Counted from the first letter of the stretch, positions 22,074-32,560 are shown. The stretch is DNA of 64,000 bases from Gloeophyllum trabeum ATCC 11539 (GCF_000344685.1 NW_006920414.1:2198400-2262399), one strand, 5' to 3'. Translations and numbers: made by a program. The notes: generated by a model not told the origin, from the sequence alone.

Positions 22074-24280
22074 CTATGAGTCCTGTGGATGGGTCTTCGG
22101 AAAAAGGTCATCGACCATCTTCACATCGTGAGATCTCTTGATTATGGCACCAGCGACGGCATCCTGGTGTCGAGGAATGTCCGGGCTGATGTTTCGCGGG
22201 TAGCGGACCTCGCCTTCTCGCCCAGCCCAATCCCAGTCGACCAGCAGAATCCTAGGCTGGCCATCCGACGCGGCATTGCGAACGAGGATGTTGACGTCTC
22301 GCACGTCGCCGTGGACAAACCCGTCGTTATGGAGCTTGTCAACGACCTCCCTCACCGGCTCCTCGAGCTCCTCCGTCTTTCCCTGCCATGCATACAAAGG
22401 CGTGTAGTCTGCAGAGACGTCCTCCATAACGACCATATACCACTGGTAGAATTCCTGGACATCCAATAGGCGCGGGGCGAATCCTAGGGCGACGGCGCGA
22501 ACGTGTGCTTGTCGCGAGTAGCGCAGCGTGTACTTGACAATAACCTTCCGCGGCGAACCTTCATACTCGCAGTCAGCACGATACAGCCGTTTCTGCGGGT
22601 ACAGAGCTTTGACGTAGGTGAAGTTGACGATCGTTCCGTCCAGGATGAACGAGCGCGGGAAGGGGTATTTTGGCTGCCGAGAACGGTCCTCCAAGAGTGA
22701 TGGGTATTGTGCCGATAAGGACGCAGCAGCAATGCGCAGCGCCGCGATGGCGCGTGCACCGGCCTCCATCTGTTGTATATCGGTATTATGCGCGTTCAAT
22801 GAGACAGTGGCAAGCTGCTGCACAAAAGGTTTGGACGTTAAGACGGCGACGGAAATGATCATCAATGTTCCTGTAAACAGAGTCAGACAGGCAAGGAGTG
22901 CAAGACGCATGAGCCATTACCAATCTGACAGATCAATATTGCGGGGAAATTAAAATGAACTAAATCCATTCCCTTCAAGGTACATTCTCGACAATGTTCA
23001 AGATAACAACGGGCTGCTTGGACATGGGGTTCAGTGTGGATTTTTACCAGTTCGTTCTTGATCTCGTCGATCCAGTAAATGAAACGTGCGCCGCTCATGG
23101 GCACGCACATATCGCCATCAGTTTCATAGGGACCGATCCGGCCCGGACGAGGGAGATCTGGCAAAACTTGCTGCAAGATTGTATGAAAGGCATTCCGGCG
23201 AAACAGCTCTTTCGTGAAAATCCCTTTCATCACTCGCCGCAGCTCATAGAAGACTTCCCAGTCAGTATCGCTCGGCGTAGCACTCGACAAATCGTGATGC
23301 AGTTCGAACAATATCTTGTCGAATAGGGACGCCGGTACTGTGGTATCCAAGGGTCGCCCCGTTTCCATTGCTTCACATGAGCCTTCCACGGTCTCCGATG
23401 AAGGCGGCTTCATTGGATGAGATTCGAAAAATTCCATTCGTTCGTCACGGAGGGACGGCAAGTCACCAAGAACATCCCCGTCTTCCGAAGAATGCTGCTT
23501 TGGAGCTGCCAAAAGGTTAGAGTCTGCGGACTGGTGCTTACATCGCACAACTCACGGGGGGCAATCACAAACTGGACTTCATGACTCAAGGGACCCCATG
23601 GGTAGTGGTCGCAGAGGAGATCCCCCATCCGGACCTCGGTGAGTTTGGTAAGGTCCAAGGTGCTTAGATCAGCATCTTGGCTTCGATACTCAGGGGGCAG
23701 CTTCGGAGTCGTATCAGCTGTGATGCGATAGTGTGGGTATTGGTATAGTACCTTGTAGACTTTTGTATCTGATGCATCCCCGACGAACAGCCGAATTGGG
23801 TCTTGAGCATTGAGGCGAGCTTCGCATGAAGTGATTGTGCCTGTTTGCATGTTGTACAATCTGAAGATGAAGGGCTCAACTGCACGGCGTCAGCATATCG
23901 AGACTTCTCAGTTGCCCATATCCTCACGTGAGATGGCAATAAAATGAAGCTCTTCTTCGCTACGGGCCCGAGCCTTCGTAATCCACTTGCGTGGTACATC
24001 ATCCAGAGGAGTATCTCGCGGGTAACTTGAAGCATGTTGTTTGCGGACCACGCCAAGCTCACAGTAAATACCAGGAGGTGCCTAAGAAGGCATGAGCCTG
24101 GAGGACAGGTAAGTACATGACACGCACCATCCATAAGTGGGTTGATTCGGGCCACCGGAGATGGTTTTCGATAGCACTTTTTAATTTTGATGTTGGCAGT
24201 GCATCATCAACCGAGATTTCAAAGACTTGTGAGCTTTCGGTGGGGTGTATGGATAGAACGTTGAGACATATTTCAGGCAT
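22074..24280 (-). CDS. Crinkler-like N-terminus fused to a protein-kinase-like domain
   Basis: Five exons on the minus strand (24280-24128, 24081-23928, 23879-23556, 23505-22921, 22870-22074) give 670 residues; all junctions keep frame. Residues about 4-60 read as a ubiquitin-like start (C-L-N-V-L ... F-E-I-S-V-D-D ... S-K-L-K-S-A-I ... H-L-W-M) resembling Crinkler (CRN) N-termini. The C-terminal 260 residues look kinase-like: F-I-L-D-G-T-I-V-N-F, V-I-V-K-Y (possible ATP-site Lys), M-V-V-M-E-D-V, the catalytic-loop-like F-V-H-G-D-V-R-D-V-N-I-L-V, and L-L-V-D-W-D-W-A-G in place of DFG. The HGD-x-R-x-x-N loop is typical of eukaryotic-like/atypical kinases found beside CRN domains in Agaricomycetes. 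No signal peptide was seen, so it probably acts inside the fungal cell. The CRN assignment is moderate and the kinase-like fold is stronger; activity is unknown. A MITE lies 58 bp upstream of the start codon. Confidence 0.75.
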
Positions 24281-24330
24281 GGCTGTGGAAGAAAGTTGAG
24301 ACAGCCTCAGACAGGACGTTGGATTAACGT

Positions 24331-24338
24331 GCTGCAAT
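24331..24338. repeat. Target-site duplication, left copy (GCTGCAAT)
   Basis: The 8-bp word GCTGCAAT directly precedes the left terminal inverted repeat and recurs exactly after the right one at 24858-24865. Confidence 0.85.
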
Positions 24339-24857
24339 AGGACCCCTGAAAATACCGATGGAGGTTAGATACCAATTCCGTAAAAAAGTGAGGTCTGGAG
24401 GCCGTATGTTAGATACGGTTGCGGTAAAATGTGGCGAAGCGCCCAAGAGGCCGGATACTTTAGTCCCGGTAGAATTGAGGCTCAATATCCAAGGTCAGAT
24501 ACCATTGTGGTATATACCCGGCTTCTCCCGGCACTCAATCACTGGCTTGTGCAGCCACAATTTGCCCCAATAAATATTTGAGCTGAGATTGCACTGTTCT
24601 GGCAACATTGGGCCTATATATGGCATATTGTAGCGGATAATGCCTTATTTTGATCAAATTTGGCTAAGAAAAACCCTTGTGACCAGATCAAAATTCAGAG
24701 GTTGGATATCTGGGTCCCGGTAAATCTCGAGCCACACGGCTAGGTTGGTATCGCGTCCCGGTAAAAACAGCCAAATTACGCGAAATTCGGTCCCGGTAAA
24801 AATGAAGGAAATCAGGTCCTCTGGTATCTAACCTCCATTGGTACTTTCAGGGGTCCT
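24339..24857. mobile_element. 519-bp non-autonomous hAT-like MITE
   Basis: Both ends carry a terminal inverted repeat of about 36 bp beginning AGGACCCCTGAAA; the two arms differ at only two positions within the first 35. It is flanked by a perfect 8-bp duplication, GCTGCAAT, the target-site length typical of the hAT superfamily. Inside are four copies of TCCCGGTA (24464, 24715, 24756, 24791), which may be subterminal transposase-binding repeats. There is no coding frame of useful length, so it would need a transposase in trans. The near-identical arms and perfect duplication suggest a recent insertion. It lies in the promoter or 5' leader of the Crinkler/kinase-like gene. Confidence 0.88.
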
Positions 24858-24865
24858 GCTGCAAT
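24858..24865. repeat. Target-site duplication, right copy (GCTGCAAT)
   Basis: Exact copy of 24331-24338, immediately after the right inverted repeat of the MITE. Confidence 0.85.
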
Positions 24866-25102
24866 TCAACAGTGACATGTCACTTGGGCACGTGATATTG
24901 AGTCACTCCCGATCCCCTACTTACTATGTAACTTAGTAGTAGCTGAACTAGTAAGTAAAAGCGTTAACTTCGTTTTTATTATGGAGGCCGAAGCCCTCCT
25001 GATTCGGCACCCCTTGGCCTGACTTTTGGGTGGCGACACTGCGGATCACCATCCTCAGCCAGGACATCGGGGCGACGTGGCTGAGGTGCGAGTTGGGCCT
25101 AC

Positions 25103-25860
25103 TGTCGGAAAATCTGGAAAAGACTGATAAGCCCTGACAGAACCTGACGGACTGATCAGGCATTATAATGTTATGTTTCAAGGCTGATAAGCCCTTATCA
25201 GGTGTTGTCAGGTTTGGATTAGGTAGGGGCTTCTGGTGGTGCTGTAATATCACAGGAATTCTGTAGTAGATCCTGTCGGAAACATCTTGAAATACGGTCG
25301 TAGCCTTACACGGATTGAGTGTTTTGAAGGTGGCATGTTGACTACGGTAGCATTATAGTCTAAGTCTAAAGTTATGGCGAAATCTACAAGAGCCGTACGT
25401 CAGAGGACGTGAGCGCGAACGACGGTAATTACGAGTCGCCCGGTAAGGCAGTATGTATGATATATATATACCAATGTGAGACTCACACAGCTATTGTTGC
25501 GTAGTGTAGTAGTTATATCATTAGTCTTTACATATATCATCATCGTTCAACTCAAGGCCGCTCGTTCGAATCAAAGTCCAAGTACCTGTATTAAAGTGAC
25601 GTCTTAGATAGTGGTGTCGATGACCATCGGGTGGCGTGAGAGGCTCCTCTTTTTCTCATTTCTGGGACCCATGGCCTTATCCGGGCTTATCATGCCTTAT
25701 AATGGCTTGTAACCCCCGTCAGGCCTGATCAGCCTGACGGAGGCTTATTCGCGCTTTTCGACCATTTCTGAACCCGATAACTCTCCTCAAACCTGATTGA
25801 CTTATCAGTGCATTATCTGGCATTGTATAGCAATATCATGCTTTTCTGATTTTTCCGACA
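25103..25860. mobile_element. 758-bp TIR-bounded element of unknown superfamily
   Basis: The left end reads TGTCGGAAAATCTGGAAAAG. The right end, on the other strand, reads TGTCGGAAAAATCAGAAAAG, an imperfect inverted repeat of about 20 bp. Inside, CTGATAAG/CTTATCAG motifs recur near both ends, including a palindrome at 25184-25201. A further TGTCGGAAA at 25275 hints at nesting, possibly a solo LTR. No coding capacity was seen. Target duplication is at most 2 bp and not convincing. The right end lies 6 bp before the start codon of the secreted-protein pseudogene, exactly where similarity to copy A begins. Confidence 0.6.
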
Positions 25861-25866
25861 ACCGCC

Positions 25867-27332
25867 ATGGTTAAAGTCACTGCATTCGTACTTATGCTCT
25901 CCGTAGCCTCCAGTGCGAGCGCGCTGCCCTTCACGAAGCGCATCGCACAGGTAATCTCCCACTCTACGACAAAGTGGGAAGCCGCTTCCGTACGTTCTCC
26001 TTGTCTTACGACCCACGCCCTCCGAAATACTCACTCCCGATTCATATGCGAGCAGAACGCAGTAGGCGGCGGCCAGCAATGCAACCCCAACGCGGTGAGC
26101 CCTGCGACCACCAGAACGCGGCCCACACGAAGGTTGACCTTGCCAAGCAGCTCAGCAACGACGTCGACATGGCACCCTCCTCGCAGCCGCGGGGCCCTGC
26201 GACCAGCAGAACGCGGCCGACGCGATGGTCGACCTTGCCAAGCAGCTCAACAGCGACGCCGACATGGTCAAGTTCGCGCAGATCTTCGCGCAGCAGCCGC
26301 GCAACTCTGTGCGTGCCGTTTCCTCTCTGCCCTCCCATTCTAACCCAGCCACCTCTTTGATTTTTTCCTGATGAGAATATTAAATACAGCCGACGTCGCA
26401 GGGCGTCCCGTACTGCCAACAAGCCCCGAAGAACACCGAGCTAAACGGGCTCTACCAGTGCCAGTACCCGTCCGCCGACAAGACGACCTTCGTTGGCGGC
26501 CTCCAGGTCGGCGCGAACGGCATGATCCCCTTCGGCATGGGCGCCCCACTGAGCTCTGTAGGCTCGTGCCCCGCGAACCCGTCTGGCCCCATTGCGGACG
26601 GGAGCCAGCTCACGGATGTCACGTCCGACCCGGGCGTGGGTCACTCGACGGCTTCTGCAAGTGGTATCTCGACGAGTACGGCTAGTGCAGCGGGTAGCGC
26701 CGCTAGTAGTGCGACTGCAGGACTGTAACGACGGACATGAAGGCGAGGAGACAGGGAGCGCGAGCGATGCTGCCTCTGCTACTGCTAGCGCTGCTGCCTC
26801 CGCTACCGACAGTGCAGCCGCCTCTGAGAGTGTAGCTGCCTCTGCTACTGAAAGTGCCGCTGCCGCTGCCACTGCTAGCGTGGCTGCATCTAGCACAGCT
26901 GCCGCTTCGGAGAGCGCCGCTGCATCCGTCACTGCCTCTGCCGCTGCCTCCACTGCGTCTTCCAGCAGCGGCGGCAGCTTCCAGCTCGCCAACGGCCAGG
27001 CGGCGCAGCAGCTGAACGCGAAGTTCCCAACCCTCACCGCCGACTCGTCGTGCAACGGTGCGTTCCCCGTTCCCTCCCCCCCCCTTGTCTTCCTACTGGA
27101 ATACTCATCGCGATTAGAGGGCGACAACGCGTGCATCGGCAGCAGCTTCGCGCAGTGCGTCGGCGGCAAGTACGTGACGACGGCGTGCAACACTGCCGCG
27201 GGCCTGACGTGCGCCGCGCTCACGCTCGTGAACAGCGCGGGCACGAGTATCACGTGCACGACGCCCGCGGACGCGCTCGCAAGGATCGCGGCGACGGGCG
27301 CGCAAGGCGGGCTGACGGGGTCGGGGAACTGA
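25867..27332 (+). pseudogene. Broken second copy (B) of the secreted Ser/Ala-rich protein gene
   Basis: The sequence follows copy A (18960-20737) from the start codon to the same C-terminal end. Exon 1 keeps the signal peptide, but the conserved Cys codon before the first intron is now Ser. In exon 2 a stretch of roughly 70-100 bp is duplicated in tandem (about 26098-26165 copies about 26188-26270), causing frameshifts. In exon 3 a one-base shift puts a stop at about 26728, before the stalk. Only one acidic C-N-D-G-H-E-G-E-E-T-like motif remains of the three in copy A. Downstream the Ala/Ser stalk and cysteine module stay almost intact in another frame (open 26592-27332). A rescuing splice pattern cannot be excluded but none restores the whole frame. 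The promoter is displaced by the element ending at 25860. Confidence 0.8.
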
Positions 27333-27801
27333 GTTCCCTTGCCCCGTCCCTTGGATGAGATGAGCCCACCGTATTGGTTGAGCTGATGTGGGTGGGTGGT
27401 CGGCCTGTGGTCGATTTGTTTTGACGAGGCTTGAGGCTTTGCTGGAGAGTGTACGATACGGCTATTTGGTTCATGTTTTTATCTGTATCGATAGTTACAA
27501 TGCTCTCTTGTATGTACTGTGTACGTAGCTGTGATGAATGGGACGCCGTGCGTCCTTCATGCTCTCAGTGGAGGGAGACCTTCTTGTGCATTGTACATCT
27601 ATCAAGATCTACTGCTGATATATAGTTCGAAGAACAATTACACGATGGAGTACATGAGGGTATGGATACAAGACGCTCCGGAGGTATATACATGATATAG
27701 GGTCCCATCTGGTACCATTCGATGGTCATGAAGGCAAGAGACAATTGTACCCACAAATCATGTGGGACAAGGGGGTATAGCCCCAGACTCTATCAACTGT
27801 A
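27333..27801. repeat. Downstream segment duplicated from the region after copy A
   Basis: It matches 20738-21130 closely, including the TGTATGTACTGTGTACGTAG stretch, then continues into the 3' side of MYND copy 2. Confidence 0.6.
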
Positions 27802-28791
27802 CTATCCTTTGCGTGCTCTTGCAAAAGGAGTCCGGTAATGGCTCGCGGAAGTTGGGATCGGCCTTGGATAAAATCTCGCCCGAGATACCACTCCTGGACC
27901 AGTTAATAGCACCGTCTGCGCGAGGGCATGAGTATCCTCCTGCAAGAGGCGCAGCCTGGCAGACTCACACTTCTCCTCCTTATCCAAGAATTTGTCCGTT
28001 ATCCGAGGCTTTATCCACGTGAGCTGGCGCACGTCATCCACCTTGACGCGTCCCTCCGTGACGTCCTTCAGGATGTCCAGCCAATTCCGGAGGAGCACGC
28101 GCGTCTCGAACCTTCCCATGACCGCCGCGCCGTGCGGGACCTGCGCGGCCCCGCATACGAGCGAGCAGTACGCGATGCCGAGCCCGCCCTTGTCGACGAT
28201 GTCGGCGACCTGCGCGCGCACGTACGGCGGGCGCAGCTCGAGCGGCGGGAGCGGGAGGATCGCCGCGGAGAAGACGGAGAAGCGGGAGGCGGGCTTCGCG
28301 GAGGGGTGGTGCTTCAGGGTGAGCATGAGGTAGTGCGTGAAGATGCGGTCCGGGAAGGCTTCGACTTGCAGGGCGTGCGAGACGGCGAGGTCGATGACGC
28401 CGCGGTGGATCTGGGACGCGCGCGGACGGTGAGCGGAAGCAAGAAAGGACGTATAGAGGAAACGTACAACGGCCCATTTGCGCATTTGCTTCACTAGCTG
28501 GCCTATGTCACCCTCGACGTTTCCCATTTCCGCCTCGATTGCACACGCGTCTTTGTGCAATTGCCAGTGCGCTTTCTGGCATTCCTTCCCCTGGTTCTAT
28601 AGTCAACCAAGAAAAAACGGCACTTGACATGCTATTCATACACGTACGCAATATATGGCAGTTTTGCAACCTGCACGGCTGTCAGAGAATGGACATGTAG
28701 ATGGCATACCATACGTACGTGAGCATTTAAATATCTTCTCCGGCACTTGGAAGCAACGCCAGCATTCAGGTTTCGCGGATTGAGGGGCCAT
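27802..28791 (-). CDS. MYND-type zinc-finger protein, copy 2
   Basis: Four exons on the minus strand (28791-28719, 28670-28648, 28590-28468, 28410-27802) with the same phases as copy 1, including the 23-nt second exon. The MYND finger reads C-W-R-C ... C-S-R-C ... Y-C-G-K-E-C ... H-W-Q-L-H-K-D-A-C. The following domain (I-H-R-G-V-I-D-L-A ... G-G-L-G-I-A-Y-C) parallels copy 1. The C-terminus runs about 45 residues further than copy 1 after E-K-C. A good donor (T then GTGAGT) lies exactly there, so this tail may be intronic or degenerate and the true end is uncertain. It is convergent with the secreted-protein pseudogene, the pairing expected if gene pair and spacer were duplicated together. 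Confidence 0.75.
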
Positions 28792-29253
28792 AGTAGAGGG
28801 GCCTTTCGCAGTGCACTAAGCTGCAGGTTCCAGCTTGATGGCTGGTAAGAGTACTGATAATCAAATAGAACGATAGACCGCGAGGCAGTGGCTCGGTCGA
28901 CAGACGCGTTTTATGAGGTCACCTGACCGTACCCCAATATTCACCCAGAATGGAAGGGCTCGCTCGGGATAAGACTTTTAGTCAATGGAGCATACGAAAC
29001 CCACACGAAATCTGTATCGTACTCGCTGTTATACCACTCCTTGCGTTCAGAAGCATCTGGTTTTAGAGAATTTTGACGCCTAACTGCCTCTCGCGGGAAT
29101 CAGGCCCCAGCCAAACCCGTTAATCCCCGACCGTCGGCATCAGTGCATCTCGTCCTGCCAGTATAATATACCTCTTGCTGTACGATCGGACAGCGATACA
29201 TACTCGTCGCAATATACCCGCAACCAAGTCCCAATAAATTACCACAAAGCAAC
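28792..29253. other. Intergenic region
   Basis: 462 bp lies between two minus-strand genes. It must hold the MYND copy 2 promoter. No TATA box, repeat or RNA was recognised. Confidence 0.4.
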
Positions 29254-30990
29254 CTATCCCTGCACGGATTTGGGACTGCCACCCCTCGGAGTCGGCGTCC
29301 CGCTCCTCACATGCTGCCTTGGACTCGTAGACACAAAACCTGGCGGTGCACCCACAGCCCCAGGTGGCAGCCCAGCAACGAGGTACACCGGCATCGCGGG
29401 CTGCACCGGCACCGGCGCCTGCCCTTGTCCCTGCTGAGACCCGTCCTGCGCCTGCCCATCCTGCCTGGGCGGGCTTGGCCCCGGAATGAGATACATCGGC
29501 TGCGGCGACGTCGGCGAGTAGGTGTACCCGTACGGGTACGACACCTGCGCGTAGCGCTGCGGGTCCATGAACGCGAGGTGCGACGCGGTGGGCGAGGCGA
29601 TCGTCGGCAGCGGCGGCACCGGCACGCCGCCGGGGCTCGTCGCGCGCGAGAGCGTGTACGAGCCCGACGCGAACGAGCGCGTGTTCGGGTGCGACAGCGT
29701 GTACGACCGCGTGGCGCGGCGCGGGCGGCGGTGCGGGTTCGCCTGCGACGTCGTGTTCGAGCGGTGCGTGCGCGAGCGGTGGTGGGCGGGCTCGCGGTCG
29801 CGGTCGCGGTAGCGCGTGTCGGTGGTGGTGCGCGTCGTGCGCCGCGAGTTGACGTCGCGCTCGCCGCTGAGGAGGTCGACGTCCTTGTGCTTGCTCGTGT
29901 ACCACGTCCGGTTGGCCTCGCGCTCGCGGTAGCGCGGGTAGAGGTATCTGCTGCGCGGGTTCTCGCCGGGAAAGTAGTCCGCTGCGACGCGTCCCGTCGC
30001 AGACGCAACCCAGGGCAAGTTGCTCAGCTCTTTCAGGAAACGGTGCACACGCGTGAGGTACGAGGTGATCGACGGCGCGGTCGGTGTGCGCGGGGGAGTG
30101 GGCATCTTGTCGTAGTCGGACGTCGGGCGCAGATTCGGCGAGGCGAGGTCGAGGGGGGCGGGTGTGGTAGCTGTCACTATGCGACTTGGCCCGGCGTCCC
30201 GGTGGACGGCGGTAGAGTCGGTGTCGCCGTGGGCGTACGAGGACGCGGCATTGCCGTTGCCTTCGACACGAGAGCGGTGTGACGAATGCTTGGACAGAGC
30301 GGGCGTGGGCATGCGCGGCTCTGAGGGCACCGGCACGTCCATCTGCACGAAGCTGCTGCTGATATGCGGCGTGGGCTCGAACTGGGGAAAGGTCGTCCGG
30401 AATGGTGGCTCTTCCTCCGCAGCGTGCTTGCGGCCCCAGAGCACCGCCCTGGGCAGCTTCTTCAGGCCAGAGACAAAGCCGCCCACGAAGCGCTTCTTGC
30501 CGCTCTTACCGTGTCCGTCGTCCGGCGGGAGTCCCATCACGTCTCCGATCTCGTCGACCTCCTCGACCGTCTCTGCGTGCTGCATCTCCGGGTCCGCTTC
30601 TGCGGACATGTACTCGAACTCGGGCTCCCCAGTCTCGGACCGCTGGCCTCTTGTCCGGGTTGTCATTGCGGGCGACGGCGGGCGAATGGCATCAGGAGGG
30701 GGAGGGTACTGCTGGGGATTTGCGTCCCAGGTGGTGCCGAAGCTCGCCTGGGTGTCGCGCGACGCAGGACCGGGCGAGTGCGCGCGGTAGGGCGTCGGTG
30801 CGGGCGGGTAATCGGGGTAGGGAATCCATGTGCCGTTGCTCGCGTAGCTGGCTTGGGTGCGCCGCGAGTGCTTCGAGTTGGACGGCCTGTGTTGGTGGGA
30901 GTAGGCGTCGGAGGCGTAGCTCTCCGCCTGGCGGGGGTACGCGGGTTCCAGCCGCGCGTCCTGGTTGCGATACTCGATAAAGTCGGACAT
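29254..30990 (-). CDS. Intronless disordered protein of unknown function
   Basis: A single 578-residue minus-strand frame, unusual here because most neighbours have several introns. It starts M-S-D-F-I-E-Y and is rich in Pro, Ser, Arg and Tyr. An island near the middle (F-V-G-G-F-V-S-G-L-K-K-L-P) and another at about 320-350 (F-L-K-E-L-S-N-L-P-W-V-A, D-Y-F-P-G-E-N-P-R-S-R) look conserved and may be short interaction motifs. An Arg/Thr-rich stretch follows, then a Pro/Gln-rich tail. No signal peptide or membrane segment. I do not recognise a family. Large frames on the opposite strand over the same bases are GC-driven shadows. Confidence 0.7.
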   Translation of the reverse strand: MSDFIEYRNQDARLEPAYPRQAESYASDAYSHQHRPSNSKHSRRTQASYASNGTWIPYPDYPPAPTPYRAHSPGPASRDTQASFGTTWDANPQQYPPPPDAIRPPSPAMTTRTRGQRSETGEPEFEYMSAEADPEMQHAETVEEVDEIGDVMGLPPDDGHGKSGKKRFVGGFVSGLKKLPRAVLWGRKHAAEEEPPFRTTFPQFEPTPHISSSFVQMDVPVPSEPRMPTPALSKHSSHRSRVEGNGNAASSYAHGDTDSTAVHRDAGPSRIVTATTPAPLDLASPNLRPTSDYDKMPTPPRTPTAPSITSYLTRVHRFLKELSNLPWVASATGRVAADYFPGENPRSRYLYPRYREREANRTWYTSKHKDVDLLSGERDVNSRRTTRTTTDTRYRDRDREPAHHRSRTHRSNTTSQANPHRRPRRATRSYTLSHPNTRSFASGSYTLSRATSPGGVPVPPLPTIASPTASHLAFMDPQRYAQVSYPYGYTYSPTSPQPMYLIPGPSPPRQDGQAQDGSQQGQGQAPVPVQPAMPVYLVAGLPPGAVGAPPGFVSTSPRQHVRSGTPTPRGGSPKSVQG

Positions 30991-31954
30991 ACCAGTGTTA
31001 CTGTATTGCGAGAGAGCAAAGGTAGAGCCAGTCTACGAGGACAAGAGGCAGCCCGTACCGCGTCTTTAAGGACGCTGGGCCAACGTGGTCAGGAGCAGAA
31101 GACCATGCACAAAGCAGTTCTGGGGAGACGGCCCCGCGCAGCTCGCACACGTGTAGCCACCTTTCATTCCATTCATCCGCTCGGTACGCAGTTTAGATAC
31201 CAGACAGATTCAAGAGTTGCCGCAGAGAGCCTTTCAATGTTTAACGTTTAACAGCGAGAGCAAGGAACTCGAGCAGGACACAGTCAACTGGAGAGTCTAA
31301 GATCTGACGTCATCACGATGATGGTGTAGCTGGGAAAATGGCGGGTCCCGTGGCGACGAGGCGACGTATACAGTAGGCCTCTCAACCCCGCTTGTGAAGG
31401 TGATATGATATGAGAGAAATATACGTAGAATGCAGAAACAGATGACTTTGAGAGTATTGTGGAGGTGATTTGCAGAACATACGCGGGCACCCAATTCAAG
31501 TCGATGGCGTAACTGTCGAAGGTTTGGCGAGCCCCTGGCGCTGCTCAAGCGAATCGCTGGCAAAGCCATAATAAAGATGCCTATCATGCCCAGTGCTGGA
31601 TCCAGTGGTGAATTGAATGCAAATGGAATTAGACGGTCAACTCTCACAGCATTCAAGAGTCAGGCGGTAGCTCGGGACCAGCGATAGGATTGCGAAAATA
31701 TGACAATGGGATAAAGAAAAAGAGGCGGTAACTTACACGAGCGTTGAATCGTTGGCTTATAAGTTGAGCGAGGGACAGAAACGAGATAACGAAAAAGGGA
31801 CCCCAATATCGAAGTATTGGGATCTCCTAAACCATGTGAAAGTCCACCACAGATGGAAGTAGTAAATCCATATTGGGATATGTTTGTGGCTGAATAACCC
31901 GCACGAATTGCACATGATTCAGATTAGAGCATGACAAGTAGAAAATCCCCTAAA
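30991..31954. other. Intergenic region
   Basis: It contains the promoter of the preceding gene and short minus-strand frames (31284-31656) with no recognisable content. Base composition becomes AT-richer toward 31900. Confidence 0.4.
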
Positions 31955-32560
31955 CTATCATTTGGGTAGTTTTGCAAAATTTGCAAAACTACCGCAGCCC
32001 CTAGAGAGAGCTCTATACCAAATAAAAAAATTCAGAGACTTTTTAGACATGTAGATATAGACTAGTAGATACCCTCTGTCAAGTTGATTTATGGAAATAT
32101 CGAGTGGTCATGGAGAGGGAGGAAGAGGAGGGTGTTTGCAACTGCCTACAGACCGTGTGAACCCTAGATCTGGTACCCATTCCATGGTTTTTTGCCGGGA
32201 TTTTGTTTGGACTATACTGGTGTACCATACATTGAGCTACTCAAGCAGCCCGAGTGTGAAGAGATCAAGGATGTAGCTATAGCGATGCTGTTTTGCAAAA
32301 CCTCGAGAGGCGGATCGTGACAAAAACGTGATGGATCTCGCGGGGATGTCACGCGTAACAAACTTTTGCAAAACACCCTGCACACCCCGGCATCTGTCCA
32401 GCATCCTCTACACCACGTATTAAAATACAAAAAAATCACAGTTAGGTACATAGAAGTGTGCTACACGATGCCATGAAAAAAACCTGACGCAAGAGCCAGC
32501 GAACTGAGCGCAACACGTCGATTTACAGAGAGCTTTGCAAAACTACCCAAATGCTATAGT
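31955..32560. mobile_element. About 606-bp TIR element with TTTTGCAAAA repeats (MITE-like)
   Basis: The left end holds CATTTGGGTAGTTTTGCAAA and the right end its inverse (TTTGCAAAACTACCCAAATG, 32534-32553). Just inside the left end is a 29-bp palindrome (31965-31993) made of the same words. Further TTTGCAAAA copies occur at about 32290 and 32363. There is no useful coding frame. Exact ends and target duplication could not be fixed. Confidence 0.65.

Noticed and set aside
29311..30282. 323-residue plus-strand frame
   Set aside because: GC-driven shadow of the disordered minus-strand gene; Arg/Val-rich with no domain.
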